From an uncultured Burkholderiales bacterium (GTDB taxonomy: Bacteria; Pseudomonadota; Gammaproteobacteria; Burkholderiales; Burkholderiaceae_C): DNA of 44,401 bases. The translations under genes and the position numbers were made by a program. This document shows, one piece after another, positions 20,539 to 29,707 of the stretch. The notes under the pieces are model-generated. The model ran no database searches. It saw only the letters and a list, made by a program, of their open reading frames with translations, and was not told the DNA's origin. The stretch covers positions 1 to 44,401 of the forward strand of contig CAIWAO010000076.1 of assembly GCA_903910745.1 (NCBI GenBank), written 5' to 3'. Position 1 is the stretch's first letter; every line of letters starts with the position of its first letter.

Positions 20539-20950
20539 TGAAATCAAGGACTTAGAATGATTTTCACGCTCACTCTCCGAATAAAATATTATTTAAAATT
20601 AAGTACTTAGGAATTGAAGTGAATGTACATAGTGAATTTTTTCGAGTATTAAAAAAATCCAATCTTTTAAGGTAAGTAATCATTTTTGATACAAACAAAT
20701 CATTTCTTTAAATCTGTTACAAAAGTTCAAAATTGAAACTTTATAGCGCATTTTAAACAAATGATGAGTTGCCAGATGCTATATGTGAGATTCATTGAGG
20801 ACTATTAACTCTAAATTAAAGTTCAACTGTAAATCTTCATTTCCGATGAATGACCATACGTTACACGGCTCAAGTTATGAAATACTAGCGCTCGCTTTGC
20901 AGAAGTTTTAAAAGATATTTGCAAAACTGAGCGCCTAATCTATCTCCTTC
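20539..20950. other. AT-rich intergenic region without a recognised gene
   Basis: About 410 bp between the dcw promoter and the end of the molybdenum hydroxylase gene. No ORF of note, tRNA or known RNA was recognised. Two structures are visible. One is a near-palindrome at 20722-20742 (AAAGTT..AAACTTT). The other is a hairpin at 20888-20934 with two 6-bp helices: GCGCTC with GAGCGC, and TTTGCA with TGCAAA. The hairpin lies 16 bp past the hydroxylase stop and may end that transcript, although no clear T-run follows it. Confidence 0.5.
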
Positions 20951-23230
20951 TTAAGCCTTTGTTGACTTAACTGCTTTAAGCGCTTGCAACACTTTAGCCG
21001 GCGTAATAGGTACCGAGCGCAAACGAACGCCAGTCGCATCATAGATTGCATTAGCAATTGCAGAGGGCACAACCGCTGCTGAAGGCTCCCCAGCTCCCCA
21101 GGGCTTCTCATTGGGTCGGTCAATCAAATCTATCTCAACTGTGGGTACCCCTGGGAATTTAAGAATAGGGTAGCTTGCCCAGTCCAAACTCGTCACCATC
21201 GAACGGCTGAACTTAACCTCCTCAATCAGTGTGCGACTCACCGTTTGAATCACATTACCATCGATTTGGTTTCTGAGGCCGTCGGGGTTGATGATTTGAC
21301 CGCAGTCATGGGCAACATAGAATTTCTTAACCCGTACGACTCCCGTCTTTTTGTTGAGCTCGATGTCAGCAACGACTGCAATGTATGTTCTGACGAGTTC
21401 ATACTTGATGTAGGACACTCCACGACCGTAAACAATGTCTGATTTAGCTTTATCGGCTTGTTGTGAGTGGGCAGGTGCACTCCTCCAATTAGCCAACTTC
21501 ATGACCCTTTGAATGCACTCAACACCCCTTGGATCATCCAAGTAGCTTAGTCTGTATTCAAAGGGATCAATGTTTGCTTTTGCTGCTAACTCATCCAAGA
21601 AGCACTCGTTACCAAAAGTATTTTGCATCCGCCCTGGAGTTCTGATCCAACTCGGTCTAAATGGCGTGTCTTTTACGTAATGCGCAGTAGCGCGGATATT
21701 GGGTAACTTGTACTGCACTGCCAAGGACTGTTGGATGTTTCCGGGGTGTGCAGCCTCGCGAGGAAGCTCTGCTAAATCTGCGGCCAAAAGAGTTACAGAA
21801 ATTTGCTTTGGTCGCTCGGCCATAAATGCATCTGACTCCCAGCTAAGAACACGACCCCCTTTGTCAATTGAGCCTTTGTAGTCGTAAAGAGACGGTGGAC
21901 CTTTAGGATCCCACCCATGCTCATCTGCTCTAGACCACTGAACCCGGACTGGCTTTGCGACGTATTTGGAGATAAGCACAGCGTCCGCAGCAGCGTCCTC
22001 GTGTCCGTTTCGTCCGTAGCATCCAGCACCGTCAATATAAATACACCTAACTTGATCATCTGCCAATTTAAGCATCTGTGCCAATTGCTTGCGCAACAAA
22101 TGCGTTTGCTGGGATGCGTTCCAACACGTTACACGTCCGTCTTCCCACTGAGCAACAGCACATGATGGTCCAATAGAGCCGTGTGTGTGAATGGCAAAAT
22201 CATAAGTTGCCTCAACAGTTTGAGCACCCTCTAAATTAACCTGCTGAGTGTTACCAACTTTTTGTAAATCCTCTACCCCTGCAATTTTAGAATTGCGCAC
22301 ATATGTCCAAAGATCCTTTTGCTCGGGTAGTCCCTCCCACTCAGACCATTTGACTTTAAGCTTTTTACTTGCAGTGATAGCGGCCCATTCATCTGAGGCA
22401 ACGACGGCTAAGAAGTTTCCATCTCTTACGACTTGAAGGAATCCTGGAATCTTAGTAACTTCAGAATCGTCAAAGGAGATTAAGCTTGCATGCAAATTGG
22501 ACGGTCTAACAACTCTTGCATGCACCATCCCCGGTAATTTAAAGTCATGAATGTAGGTAAATTCGCCCGTAAGTTTTGCAGGAATATCAAGCCTAGGAAC
22601 CGATTTCCCAACAACCGCATAATTTGCAGGAGCTTTAAGCGCTACCTTGGCATCTGATTTCATTTTAAGAGGCTGTAGTCCTACCAATACAACGTAGGTC
22701 AGTGTCTTATCCCCAAAATAACAGGCACCATTCTTAGTCGTGATGTCAGATGGGCTTACACCCCACTCCTTTGCTGCAACCGATTTCAAAGCTTCCCTTG
22801 CTGTTGCACAAGCTTGTCTAATTTGCATGCCGCCGTTTTGAATGGATAAACTGCCGAAAGTTGGACCCTGGTCAGGCGTTAGCAATGTATCGCCTTGAAT
22901 TAGATCGATTTGAGATAAAGAGACATCAAGCTCTTCTGCCGCAATTTGAGAGATGGCAGTACGAATGCCAGTACCTAAATCAACTTTGCCAGAAAAGATT
23001 GAAACCGTTCCGTTTGCGTTGACAGCGATAAAGCCTTCCACCTCATCAAGTGCTACGGATTTGACACTGTTAAAGGGGCCACTTGTAGCGGCTAGCACCG
23101 ATCCCGATAGGGGAGCCAGTGAAAAGCTAACAACCAACGAGCTCGCGCTTTGGAGCAATCTTCGACGTGATATATTGGTGGACTTGGAGGTGTCAACTTG
23201 CACAGTGCAAGATTTTGTTAAAAAACTCAT
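20951..23230 (-). CDS. Tat-exported molybdopterin-binding subunit, xanthine dehydrogenase / isoquinoline oxidoreductase family
   Basis: Large subunit of a molybdenum hydroxylase that oxidises an aldehyde or hydroxylates an N-heterocycle or similar substrate. 759 aa from the ATG at 23230 (AAAGGA upstream). The frame is open 35 codons further, but those would overlap the preceding gene and hide the signal. Near the N-terminus is a twin-arginine signal (NISRRRLLQSAS, then a hydrophobic stretch ending SVLAA), so the enzyme should be periplasmic. The hammerhead domain and molybdopterin-binding domains follow. PWGAGEPSA near residue 715 holds the expected catalytic glutamate. The architecture is like IorB-type single large subunits. 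Its 2Fe-2S partner is just upstream. The substrate cannot be read from sequence; proximity to the box genes suggests an aromatic compound (inference). Confidence 0.85.
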   Translation of the reverse strand: MSFLTKSCTVQVDTSKSTNISRRRLLQSASSLVVSFSLAPLSGSVLAATSGPFNSVKSVALDEVEGFIAVNANGTVSIFSGKVDLGTGIRTAISQIAAEELDVSLSQIDLIQGDTLLTPDQGPTFGSLSIQNGGMQIRQACATAREALKSVAAKEWGVSPSDITTKNGACYFGDKTLTYVVLVGLQPLKMKSDAKVALKAPANYAVVGKSVPRLDIPAKLTGEFTYIHDFKLPGMVHARVVRPSNLHASLISFDDSEVTKIPGFLQVVRDGNFLAVVASDEWAAITASKKLKVKWSEWEGLPEQKDLWTYVRNSKIAGVEDLQKVGNTQQVNLEGAQTVEATYDFAIHTHGSIGPSCAVAQWEDGRVTCWNASQQTHLLRKQLAQMLKLADDQVRCIYIDGAGCYGRNGHEDAAADAVLISKYVAKPVRVQWSRADEHGWDPKGPPSLYDYKGSIDKGGRVLSWESDAFMAERPKQISVTLLAADLAELPREAAHPGNIQQSLAVQYKLPNIRATAHYVKDTPFRPSWIRTPGRMQNTFGNECFLDELAAKANIDPFEYRLSYLDDPRGVECIQRVMKLANWRSAPAHSQQADKAKSDIVYGRGVSYIKYELVRTYIAVVADIELNKKTGVVRVKKFYVAHDCGQIINPDGLRNQIDGNVIQTVSRTLIEEVKFSRSMVTSLDWASYPILKFPGVPTVEIDLIDRPNEKPWGAGEPSAAVVPSAIANAIYDATGVRLRSVPITPAKVLQALKAVKSTKA

Positions 23231-23268
23231 TTTGTATCCTTTAGCTAATGCGGCAGATTTGCGCTTAA

Positions 23269-23739
23269 TTAGACGAGTTGACCGGACGCTCTTTGAACAG
23301 CACGAACTATGCGTTGGTGCGTTCCGCAGCGGCAAAGATTATTACTAAGTGCCTCTTTTATTTGAGCTTCAGTTGGTTTTTTATTCTTATTCAATAATGC
23401 CTTAGCCTGCATCACCATGCCGTTGATACAGTATCCACATTGAGCGGCTTGTTCGTCGATAAATGCTTGTTGCAGCGCATCTGGTTTGGCCGATGTACCT
23501 AAACCCTCCAAAGTAGTTACGTTCATACCCTTGGCGGCGGAGACCGGGTAGCTACAAGAGCGAACTGCCTCACCATTGATGTGAACTGTGCAACTGCCGC
23601 ACTGTCCAAGACCACATCCGAACCTGGGCCCTTTTAAATCAAGCTCATTGCGTAGTGCATATAAAAGCGGCATTTCTGGATCGTTGAATGGCAAAGATAC
23701 TTCTCGTCCATTAACCTTCAGCTTAATCGATTGCGTCAT
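23269..23739 (-). CDS. (2Fe-2S) subunit of the molybdenum hydroxylase
   Basis: Small electron-transfer subunit, 156 aa, cytoplasmically folded and probably co-exported with the Tat-tagged large subunit. Start ATG at 23739 (MTQSIKLKVNGREV) with GGGAG upstream; the longer frame begins at a TTG without support. Eight cluster cysteines: the plant-ferredoxin set C42, C47, C50, C62 (GCGLGQCGSC) and the helical set C101, C104, C136, C138 (CGYC and CRCGT). It precedes the large subunit by 38 bp. No cytochrome c subunit, which often accompanies such pairs, is present here. Confidence 0.93.
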   Translation of the reverse strand: MTQSIKLKVNGREVSLPFNDPEMPLLYALRNELDLKGPRFGCGLGQCGSCTVHINGEAVRSCSYPVSAAKGMNVTTLEGLGTSAKPDALQQAFIDEQAAQCGYCINGMVMQAKALLNKNKKPTEAQIKEALSNNLCRCGTHQRIVRAVQRASGQLV

Positions 23740-23827
23740 CAAGAACTCCCTATTCAGCGTAATTTGGTTTGTGCCCAAGCACCGGGGAATTCTAATCTAT
23801 GCAGGGCATTAGGGAATGAATACATGT

Positions 23828-23856
23828 TGTATAGTCCTTAATACACTAAACCCCAA
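23828..23856 (-). promoter_or_regulatory. Weak candidate promoter for the molybdenum hydroxylase pair
   Basis: In the 204-bp gap after boxA, the - strand reads TTGGGG (23851-23856), a 17-bp spacer and TATACA (23828-23833). Matches to consensus are only partial. If real, the hydroxylase genes can be expressed independently of the box operon. Confidence 0.3.
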
Positions 23857-23943
23857 GTGAAGTTAACCAACTTGCGACGCCCTTGACCTTTCTGTTTTAA
23901 AAAGCCCTTCAGTAAATCAAGAAAAGTATTGACTATTGGTTGA

Positions 23944-25224
23944 TCAATAAGTCTCTAAATGTAGGCGTCCCTCTTTTTTTAGGGTTTGGGATAAAGTTTC
24001 CCAACTAAGCCCGTGTTCTGTGGCGACATCGCGCAATGCCAAAATTGCCCCCTCCTCCATGCTCTTTAACCCACATACGTAAATGTATGTGTTGGCTTCC
24101 CTCAGCAGTACAGCCAAATCGATCGCTCTTTCTCTCATTAAATCTTGAACGTAACGTTTAGGCTGTGCTTGCTCACGAGAAAATGCAAAGTTAATATCGA
24201 TAAAGTCTTTGGGTAACCTTTGCAAGGGACCAAAATAGGGAAGTTCCTTTTGAGTTCGGGCTCCAAAGAAAAGCATTAATTTGCCGCCCTCAAATTTGCC
24301 ACTGTTTCGTTGCCGCCTGCGCCACTCGGTCATTGCTCTCATTGGCGCGCTACCTGTACCCGTGCAAATCATCACAATATTTGATTTAGGATGGTTGGGC
24401 ATTAGGAAACTATGGCCAAAGGGGCCAATAACTTGAACCTTATCGCCGAGTTTTAAATCACATAAATAGTTGGATGCAACACCTTTAACAGGATTACCTG
24501 TGTGGTCCTCTATCACACGTTTGACGGTGAGAGAGAGATTGTTATACCCAGGTCGTTCGCCGTTTCGTGGACTTGCAACAGAATATTGTCGAGCGTGATG
24601 TGTCCGGCCTTGTTCGTCACTACCTGGGGGCAATATACCGATTGATTGCCCCTCTAATACAGGAAAGGGTAGGTTTGCAAAATCCAGTACGATGTGATGC
24701 GTCTCGTTATCTGTGCCCGCTTCGTTGACCTGAACATTGCCAACCACGGTTGCAGTAATAGGCTCTTTAGGTCCATAAAGATTGGTGAAGGGGTGCGCTG
24801 CGGACCAAGGGGGGACAGTAGCGCCTACAGAGGCCGACAAAAGCGCTTTAACCTCTGCGGAAGCTTCATTATTCTCAGAGGATGAAACAGGGGTTAAAGC
24901 TTGCGCGGGTGAGTCCCCATTTTCTGTTGAAGCGACGGCGGACAACTCATTATCGGTTAGGGCAGCAGGTAACTCATCCCATGAGAGTTGCTCCTCAACG
25001 GTGTAGGGTGAGCTCTTGACCTGCATTCTCCAATTATCAATTGAGCCAGTTGGGCATGGCGGGACACAGGCCATACAAAAATTACACTTATCAGCAAGCA
25101 CTACGTAGTTGCGAGAGTCGTGCGTGATGGCACCTACTGGGCATGTTGCCTCACATGTGTTGCACCTGATACAAATTTCAGGATCAATCAAATGTTGATT
25201 AAACAGCTCAGCAGTTGCACTCAT
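23944..25224 (-). CDS. boxA: Benzoyl-CoA 2,3-epoxidase reductase component BoxA
   Basis: Iron-sulfur flavoprotein that passes electrons from NADPH to BoxB for benzoyl-CoA epoxidation. 426 aa. The N-terminus has two 4Fe-4S motifs: C18, C21, C24 with C28-P, and C47, C50, C53 with C57-P. A low-complexity Ala/Ser/Glu linker (about 85-140) follows. The ferredoxin-NADP reductase-like module has [11 protein letters not shown] for FAD and [12 protein letters not shown] for NADP; the C-terminus ends [10 protein letters not shown]. It is the last box gene of the - strand group, 31 bp after boxB. Confidence 0.96.
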   Translation of the reverse strand: MSATAELFNQHLIDPEICIRCNTCEATCPVGAITHDSRNYVVLADKCNFCMACVPPCPTGSIDNWRMQVKSSPYTVEEQLSWDELPAALTDNELSAVASTENGDSPAQALTPVSSSENNEASAEVKALLSASVGATVPPWSAAHPFTNLYGPKEPITATVVGNVQVNEAGTDNETHHIVLDFANLPFPVLEGQSIGILPPGSDEQGRTHHARQYSVASPRNGERPGYNNLSLTVKRVIEDHTGNPVKGVASNYLCDLKLGDKVQVIGPFGHSFLMPNHPKSNIVMICTGTGSAPMRAMTEWRRRQRNSGKFEGGKLMLFFGARTQKELPYFGPLQRLPKDFIDINFAFSREQAQPKRYVQDLMRERAIDLAVLLREANTYIYVCGLKSMEEGAILALRDVATEHGLSWETLSQTLKKEGRLHLETY

Positions 25225-25255
25225 AAGGATAAAACTTCTTTAGGTTTATATGGGT

Positions 25256-26683
25256 TTAGTTAAAACGAATATATTCAAGATCAACAGGTTGGCGGTTGAC
25301 CCCCATGACTGGTGGTGCAATCCAATTTGCGAACTTGCCTGGCTCAACTACGCGCCCCATTAAGCTTGCAACGTACGCGCGGTCTTGATCAGTTGGCAAC
25401 CAAGCATTGACGTTCGTATTCCACTCTGAATCACTCAAGATACGCCCGTCTGTTGAGACTTTAACACCTGCTAACGCACCAATGTTACGGTGAAATGCCT
25501 TATGAGGTACCGTCAGTTTGAATGGAATTCCGGCCTTCTCAATAATTCTATTCCAACGTTCAACGCCGCCCTTTGAATCGGTGATGTAATCATCCCTTAA
25601 TACCTCATTGAGAGCGTTCAGCATGGGGACTTCTTTCTCTACAAGTTGGCCGTTTTGAACCTCTAGCACTTTGTATGTATTGCCTTTAAGCACATGGTCA
25701 TCCGCGCGTTTACCCTCCTCATATCGACCTTTTAGGCCTGAGCTGTAAAAGGTTGCAGCGTTTGAAGATTGATCAGCGCCAAATAAATCAATGGTCACGC
25801 TGAAATGAAAGTTAATGTAGCGTTGTAGGGTGGGCAGATCGATCACGCCTGCTGCGCGAAGTTTTGCGACATCATCCGTTTTGAGTTGATTCATAGCGTC
25901 CACAGTGCGTTGAATTACGCGACCTACTCCAGATTCACCCACAAACATGTGGTGTGCTTCCTCAGTCAACATGAATTTTGTTGTTCTTGCTAGGGGATCA
26001 AACGCGCTCTCAGCGAGGGCGCAGAGTTGGAATTTTCCGTCCCTATCAGTGAAGTAAGTAAACATGAAAAAACTCAGCCAATCTGGTGTCTTCTCGTTAA
26101 ACGCTTGAAGAATACGGGGATTGTCAGCGTTGCCACTGTTTCTCTCCAGAAGAGCTTCAGCTTCCTCGCGCCCATCACGTCCAAAGTATTTGTGCAACAA
26201 GTAAACCATTGCCCACAAATGACGTCCCTCCTCCACGTTGACTTGAAAAAGATTTCGCAAATCGTACTGACTCGGAGCGGTTAGACCCAGATGTCTTTGC
26301 TGCTCAACAGATGCAGGCTCAGTGTCACCTTGCGTCACTATGATTCGGCGCAGATTGGCTCTGTGTTCGCCGGGCACATCTTGCCAAACATCTTGACCTA
26401 AGTTATCACCGAAATGTATTTTGCGGTCTTGCTCTGCTGGATTTAAGAATATACCCCATCGATAATCAGGCATCTTGGTATGACCAAATTGAGCCCAACC
26501 CTGAGGGTCAACACTCACTGCGGTGCGCAAATAAACATCAAAATTTTGCGAACCCTCTGGACCCATATCACTCCACCACTGCAAGTAGTTGGGCTGCCAG
26601 TGCTCTAGGGCTCTTTGCAATGTGCGGTCTTCAGATAAGTTAACGTTATTAGGAATTTTTTCACTGTAATTGATAGCTGTCAT
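25256..26683 (-). CDS. boxB: Benzoyl-CoA 2,3-epoxidase oxygenase component BoxB
   Basis: Class I di-iron monooxygenase that forms 2,3-epoxybenzoyl-CoA from benzoyl-CoA and O2, with electrons from BoxA. 475 aa, the usual size. Metal-ligand motifs visible: VNVEEGRHLW (EEGRH at 151-155) and LTEEAHHMFVGE (EEAHH at 241-245). The DWLSFFMFTYFTDRDGKFQL stretch is also box-typical. ATG at 26683 has GGGGAG upstream. It lies 52 bp after boxC and before boxA, as in known box clusters. Confidence 0.97.
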   Translation of the reverse strand: MTAINYSEKIPNNVNLSEDRTLQRALEHWQPNYLQWWSDMGPEGSQNFDVYLRTAVSVDPQGWAQFGHTKMPDYRWGIFLNPAEQDRKIHFGDNLGQDVWQDVPGEHRANLRRIIVTQGDTEPASVEQQRHLGLTAPSQYDLRNLFQVNVEEGRHLWAMVYLLHKYFGRDGREEAEALLERNSGNADNPRILQAFNEKTPDWLSFFMFTYFTDRDGKFQLCALAESAFDPLARTTKFMLTEEAHHMFVGESGVGRVIQRTVDAMNQLKTDDVAKLRAAGVIDLPTLQRYINFHFSVTIDLFGADQSSNAATFYSSGLKGRYEEGKRADDHVLKGNTYKVLEVQNGQLVEKEVPMLNALNEVLRDDYITDSKGGVERWNRIIEKAGIPFKLTVPHKAFHRNIGALAGVKVSTDGRILSDSEWNTNVNAWLPTDQDRAYVASLMGRVVEPGKFANWIAPPVMGVNRQPVDLEYIRFN

Positions 26684-26735
26684 GGTTAGCTCCCCTTAAT
26701 AAATAATTTCAATTTTGTTTAGTATTTTCAATTTA

Positions 26736-28403
26736 TCAGACACGGTTCAAATCAAATGCGGCTTTTTCTCCTTTACCGTAGACCTTCAGAGCACCCTTCT
26801 CGCCGACGGCGTTCGGACGATTAAAGATCCAGTTCTGCCAAGCTGAGAGGCGACCAAAAATTCGTGTCTCCATTGACTCTTTCTGACAAAAGCGAAGATT
26901 TGCTTCAAGTCCCGTCAAACTATCAGGGGACATAGAAGCTCTTTCTTCAACGGCAAGTCGAATTTCGTCACTCCAATCAATATCGTCTGGTGCAGCAGTA
27001 ACCAGCCCCAAAGATAAGGCAGTGTCTGCATCTAATGTTTGTCCGATGACTGAGCGAACCTTCTCCATGGGTTCAACCTCTTCATAAAAACGTCTTTGTA
27101 AACGAGTTTGATGGTTGACCATGGGGAAGTAGCCAAAATTTAATTCTGTTAGCGTTAATCCTGGAGCTTTATTTGGCTGATCGGGCAATGCGAGCATGTA
27201 GGAACGGTCCGCTGCAAACGCTAACTCTGCTAAGGTACCAGCAAAACAGGAACCTTCACCTATAAGGGCGAATAAGGAACGAGAGGAGACGTCGATACGA
27301 GCGAGTGTGCGGCGAAGATAACCCAGGGTTTCACGCACCAACCAATGATCCGCGTGCTGCAAAAGAACTGCATCCGATTGCAATGCCAATGCTTTATCAC
27401 CGCCAGTCATTAGCAACCAAGTTCCAATATCTGATTCATTTGTACGCAGACTCAAAATTGCATCATCCAACTCTCGGGCCATTTGCAGTGGATACCAACC
27501 TGCGCCCTGTGCTTGTATGTCTTGGATGGTGCTTGGAACTGCAACTTTGGGTGCATGCACTTTAAGCGTGGCGGTTCGCTTATGCCTGTCTATGATGACC
27601 TGTACATATTCATAATCAATTGAGTCTGTACCCACGTTTTTAATCAGGGGAGTTAATGCAACCCCTTGCCCCGTTGCTTTTGCACCTGCACGCTTACTAT
27701 TTAGACTTAGTTTAGCCACACGAGCATTCACGGCTTGTGCGAATTGTGCAGGCTTAGCGACTTCATCAACAAGGCGCCACTCTACAGCACGTTGACCTCG
27801 AACACCTTCAACACTTGTGCAAAACATATCAGCGTGATCATGACGAACTCTCCGCTTGTCCGTCACACGTGTCAGACCACCCGTACCTGGGAGCACACCT
27901 AGTAAGGGCACCTCTGGGAGTGAGACACTAGATGAACGATCATCAACCAACAAAATCTCGTCACAAGCAAGTGCTAACTCATAGCCCCCGCCAGCACATG
28001 CACCGTTGACAGCAGCCAAGAATTTAAGACCATCGTTTCGGCTTGAGTCCTCCATGCCGTTGCGAGTCTCATTGGTAAATTTACAGAAATTCACTTTCCA
28101 TGCATGAGTTGATAAACCCAACATAAAAATGTTAGCACCCGAGCAAAAGATCCGGTCTCTTAAACTGGTGACGACAACGCATTTGATTTCTGGGTGCTCA
28201 AATCTAATTCTTTGGAGAGCATCGTTGAGCTCTATATCAACTCCCAAGTCATAAGAATTGAGCTTGAGTTTGTATCCGGGTCGAATTCCACCGTGCTCGT
28301 TAATATTGAGTTGCAGAGTGGCTGTTTCACCCTCGTACTTGACGGACCAGTGTTTGTATTGGCTCGGATCAATTTGGTAATTTACTTGCTCAGTTTGACT
28401 CAT
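26736..28403 (-). CDS. boxC: 2,3-epoxybenzoyl-CoA dihydrolase BoxC
   Basis: Crotonase-family enzyme that hydrolyses the epoxide and opens the ring, giving 3,4-dehydroadipyl-CoA semialdehyde and formate. 555 aa, about twice an ordinary enoyl-CoA hydratase, as expected for BoxC. Visible: VVTSLRDRIFCSGANIFML; VNGACAGGGYELALACDEI for the oxyanion region; PEVPLLGVLPGTGGLTRV. A second, degenerate crotonase-like half starts around residue 280. ATG at 28403 has AGGAG upstream. It is the first gene of the boxCBA operon; the promoter lies at about 28474. Confidence 0.96.
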   Translation of the reverse strand: MSQTEQVNYQIDPSQYKHWSVKYEGETATLQLNINEHGGIRPGYKLKLNSYDLGVDIELNDALQRIRFEHPEIKCVVVTSLRDRIFCSGANIFMLGLSTHAWKVNFCKFTNETRNGMEDSSRNDGLKFLAAVNGACAGGGYELALACDEILLVDDRSSSVSLPEVPLLGVLPGTGGLTRVTDKRRVRHDHADMFCTSVEGVRGQRAVEWRLVDEVAKPAQFAQAVNARVAKLSLNSKRAGAKATGQGVALTPLIKNVGTDSIDYEYVQVIIDRHKRTATLKVHAPKVAVPSTIQDIQAQGAGWYPLQMARELDDAILSLRTNESDIGTWLLMTGGDKALALQSDAVLLQHADHWLVRETLGYLRRTLARIDVSSRSLFALIGEGSCFAGTLAELAFAADRSYMLALPDQPNKAPGLTLTELNFGYFPMVNHQTRLQRRFYEEVEPMEKVRSVIGQTLDADTALSLGLVTAAPDDIDWSDEIRLAVEERASMSPDSLTGLEANLRFCQKESMETRIFGRLSAWQNWIFNRPNAVGEKGALKVYGKGEKAAFDLNRV

Positions 28404-28470
28404 TTACCAGTCTCCTATTTAGTGAAGGATCAATATGCATGTTGAAAAGATGAAGTTTAATTCATTTAAA

Positions 28471-28504
28471 TGCATTATATTTCACTATTTATAAAAAATA
28501 TGCA
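28471..28504 (-). promoter_or_regulatory. boxC promoter -10 with TGCA operator half-sites (candidate BoxR site)
   Basis: On the boxC strand a perfect -10, TATAAT (28474-28479), runs directly into TGCAT, giving TATAATGCAT. A second TGCA lies 26 bp upstream (28501-28504), over the -35 position, where no good -35 hexamer exists. The boxR promoter has the same layout. A further TGCA at 28436-28439 lies in the leader. Repression by BoxR is inferred from this sharing and from the TGCA-containing operators I recall for the related regulator BzdR. Confidence 0.5.
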
Positions 28505-28582
28505 CTTTTATTCATAAAAAGGGAAAACCCCAAAAAAACAAGTTTTCAATATTGATTTTAAGTAATGCTTTGGAATTAAATA

Positions 28583-29464
28583 CTATATTGGAAGTTTTAG
28601 GACGGCTCTTATCTGAGCGCGCAGAGCTTTGAAGCTCTCCTCCAAAGAATGGGCACTGGTATCGAAAGTTAAGTTAGCTTTTGAGTAAAAAGGAGCGCGC
28701 CCTTCAAGGATCAACTTTAAATCCTCTAGTGCCTCCTCTGATCCAGCCATGGGTCTCATATCACCTTGAGCCACAACTCTGGATAAATGGTCTTCGGGCT
28801 TAGCCTGAAGCCATACGGTATAGCAGTGGGATAGCATCTCATTGAGAGTAGCTGTATCTGAGACCACACCGCCTGGCGTGGCGATGATCACTTCCGGGTA
28901 AATTTGAATCGCCTCCTCAAGAGCTCTGCGCTCATAGCGACGGTAGGCACTGATACCGTAGAGGTTATGAATTTCCGATACGCTACAGCCAGCAATCTTT
29001 TCAATCTCGCGGCTAAGTTCAATAAAAGCGTAGCCTAAGTCTGCTGCAAGGAGTTGTCCTAGGGTTGACTTGCCAGCGCCTCGCAAACCAATCAAAGCAA
29101 TTCTGTTGGTACGAGAAGACTCTAGAGTTGCCCCAAAAATTTCTGAGATCTGAACCCGAGCACGGTGCAATTCTGAATCACTTCGCTCAGCCAACATCTC
29201 TCGAATGAGCAACCATTCGGGTGAAGAGGTCGTAACGTCCCCAATCAATTCCGCCAATGAACAATTCAATGCCGAAGCAACCTGGTGCAATACAAGTATG
29301 GAGGCATTGCCCTCCCCGTATTCCAAATTAGCTAAATGTCGCTCCGAGATATCTGCAGATATAGCAACCGCTTTTCGGGTGAGCCCACGTCTAGCCCTTA
29401 AGGACCTAACTCGCTCACCCAAGGCAGTTAAAAATGGGTTCTTATCTAATTCCACCTCAGACAT
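28583..29464 (-). CDS. boxR: Transcriptional regulator BoxR (HTH + shikimate kinase-like domain)
   Basis: Regulator of the aerobic benzoyl-CoA pathway. In Azoarcus, BoxR and its paralogue BzdR repress their targets until benzoyl-CoA binds the kinase-like domain. 293 aa: an XRE-type helix-turn-helix at about 12-75 (LRARRGLTRKAVA then SERHLANLEYGEG), a linker, and a shikimate kinase-like domain from about 120 with the P-loop GLRGAGKST (126-134), ELSREIEK, the YRRYERRAL stretch and TPGGVVSD. Aromatic biosynthetic shikimate kinases lack the HTH, so this is a regulator. It diverges from boxD. Confidence 0.95.
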   Translation of the reverse strand: MSEVELDKNPFLTALGERVRSLRARRGLTRKAVAISADISERHLANLEYGEGNASILVLHQVASALNCSLAELIGDVTTSSPEWLLIREMLAERSDSELHRARVQISEIFGATLESSRTNRIALIGLRGAGKSTLGQLLAADLGYAFIELSREIEKIAGCSVSEIHNLYGISAYRRYERRALEEAIQIYPEVIIATPGGVVSDTATLNEMLSHCYTVWLQAKPEDHLSRVVAQGDMRPMAGSEEALEDLKLILEGRAPFYSKANLTFDTSAHSLEESFKALRAQIRAVLKLPI

Positions 29465-29508
29465 TTCAAGCCTTAACCTTTAAATTAACTAGGGATTTCC
29501 CTAAAACA

Positions 29509-29550
29509 TGCAATATAGTGCTAGACGCGGAGTTTACTGCATGCTATTCT
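29509..29550. promoter_or_regulatory. Divergent boxR / boxD promoter region with TGCA half-sites
   Basis: On the boxR strand, TATATT (29512-29517) runs into TGCATG, repeating the TATA(A/T)TGCAT layout of the boxC promoter. A second TGCA lies 25 bp upstream (29538-29541), inside GCATGC. On the + strand a boxD promoter is plausible: TAGACG (29522-29527), 17 bp, TATTCT (29545-29550), with the same TGCATGC in its spacer. One bound repressor pair could therefore control both directions (inference). Confidence 0.45.
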
Positions 29551-29707
29551 ACACACAAGCATAATAATTCATATCCCTGAAAATAACAAGCCTTTTTATC
29601 AATACCAGCCTCACTTTTACTTTGCTAGATCGGACAACACAAGTCAGCTAAAGCAAGACCCTATGCGGCGGCCACTCAATTCAAAACATCAAAATTAAGA
29701 GAACAAC

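Noticed and set aside
23231-23335. Longer N-terminus of the molybdopterin subunit
   Set aside because: It would overlap the 2Fe-2S gene and bury the Tat signal; ATG 23230 has a good ribosome-binding site.
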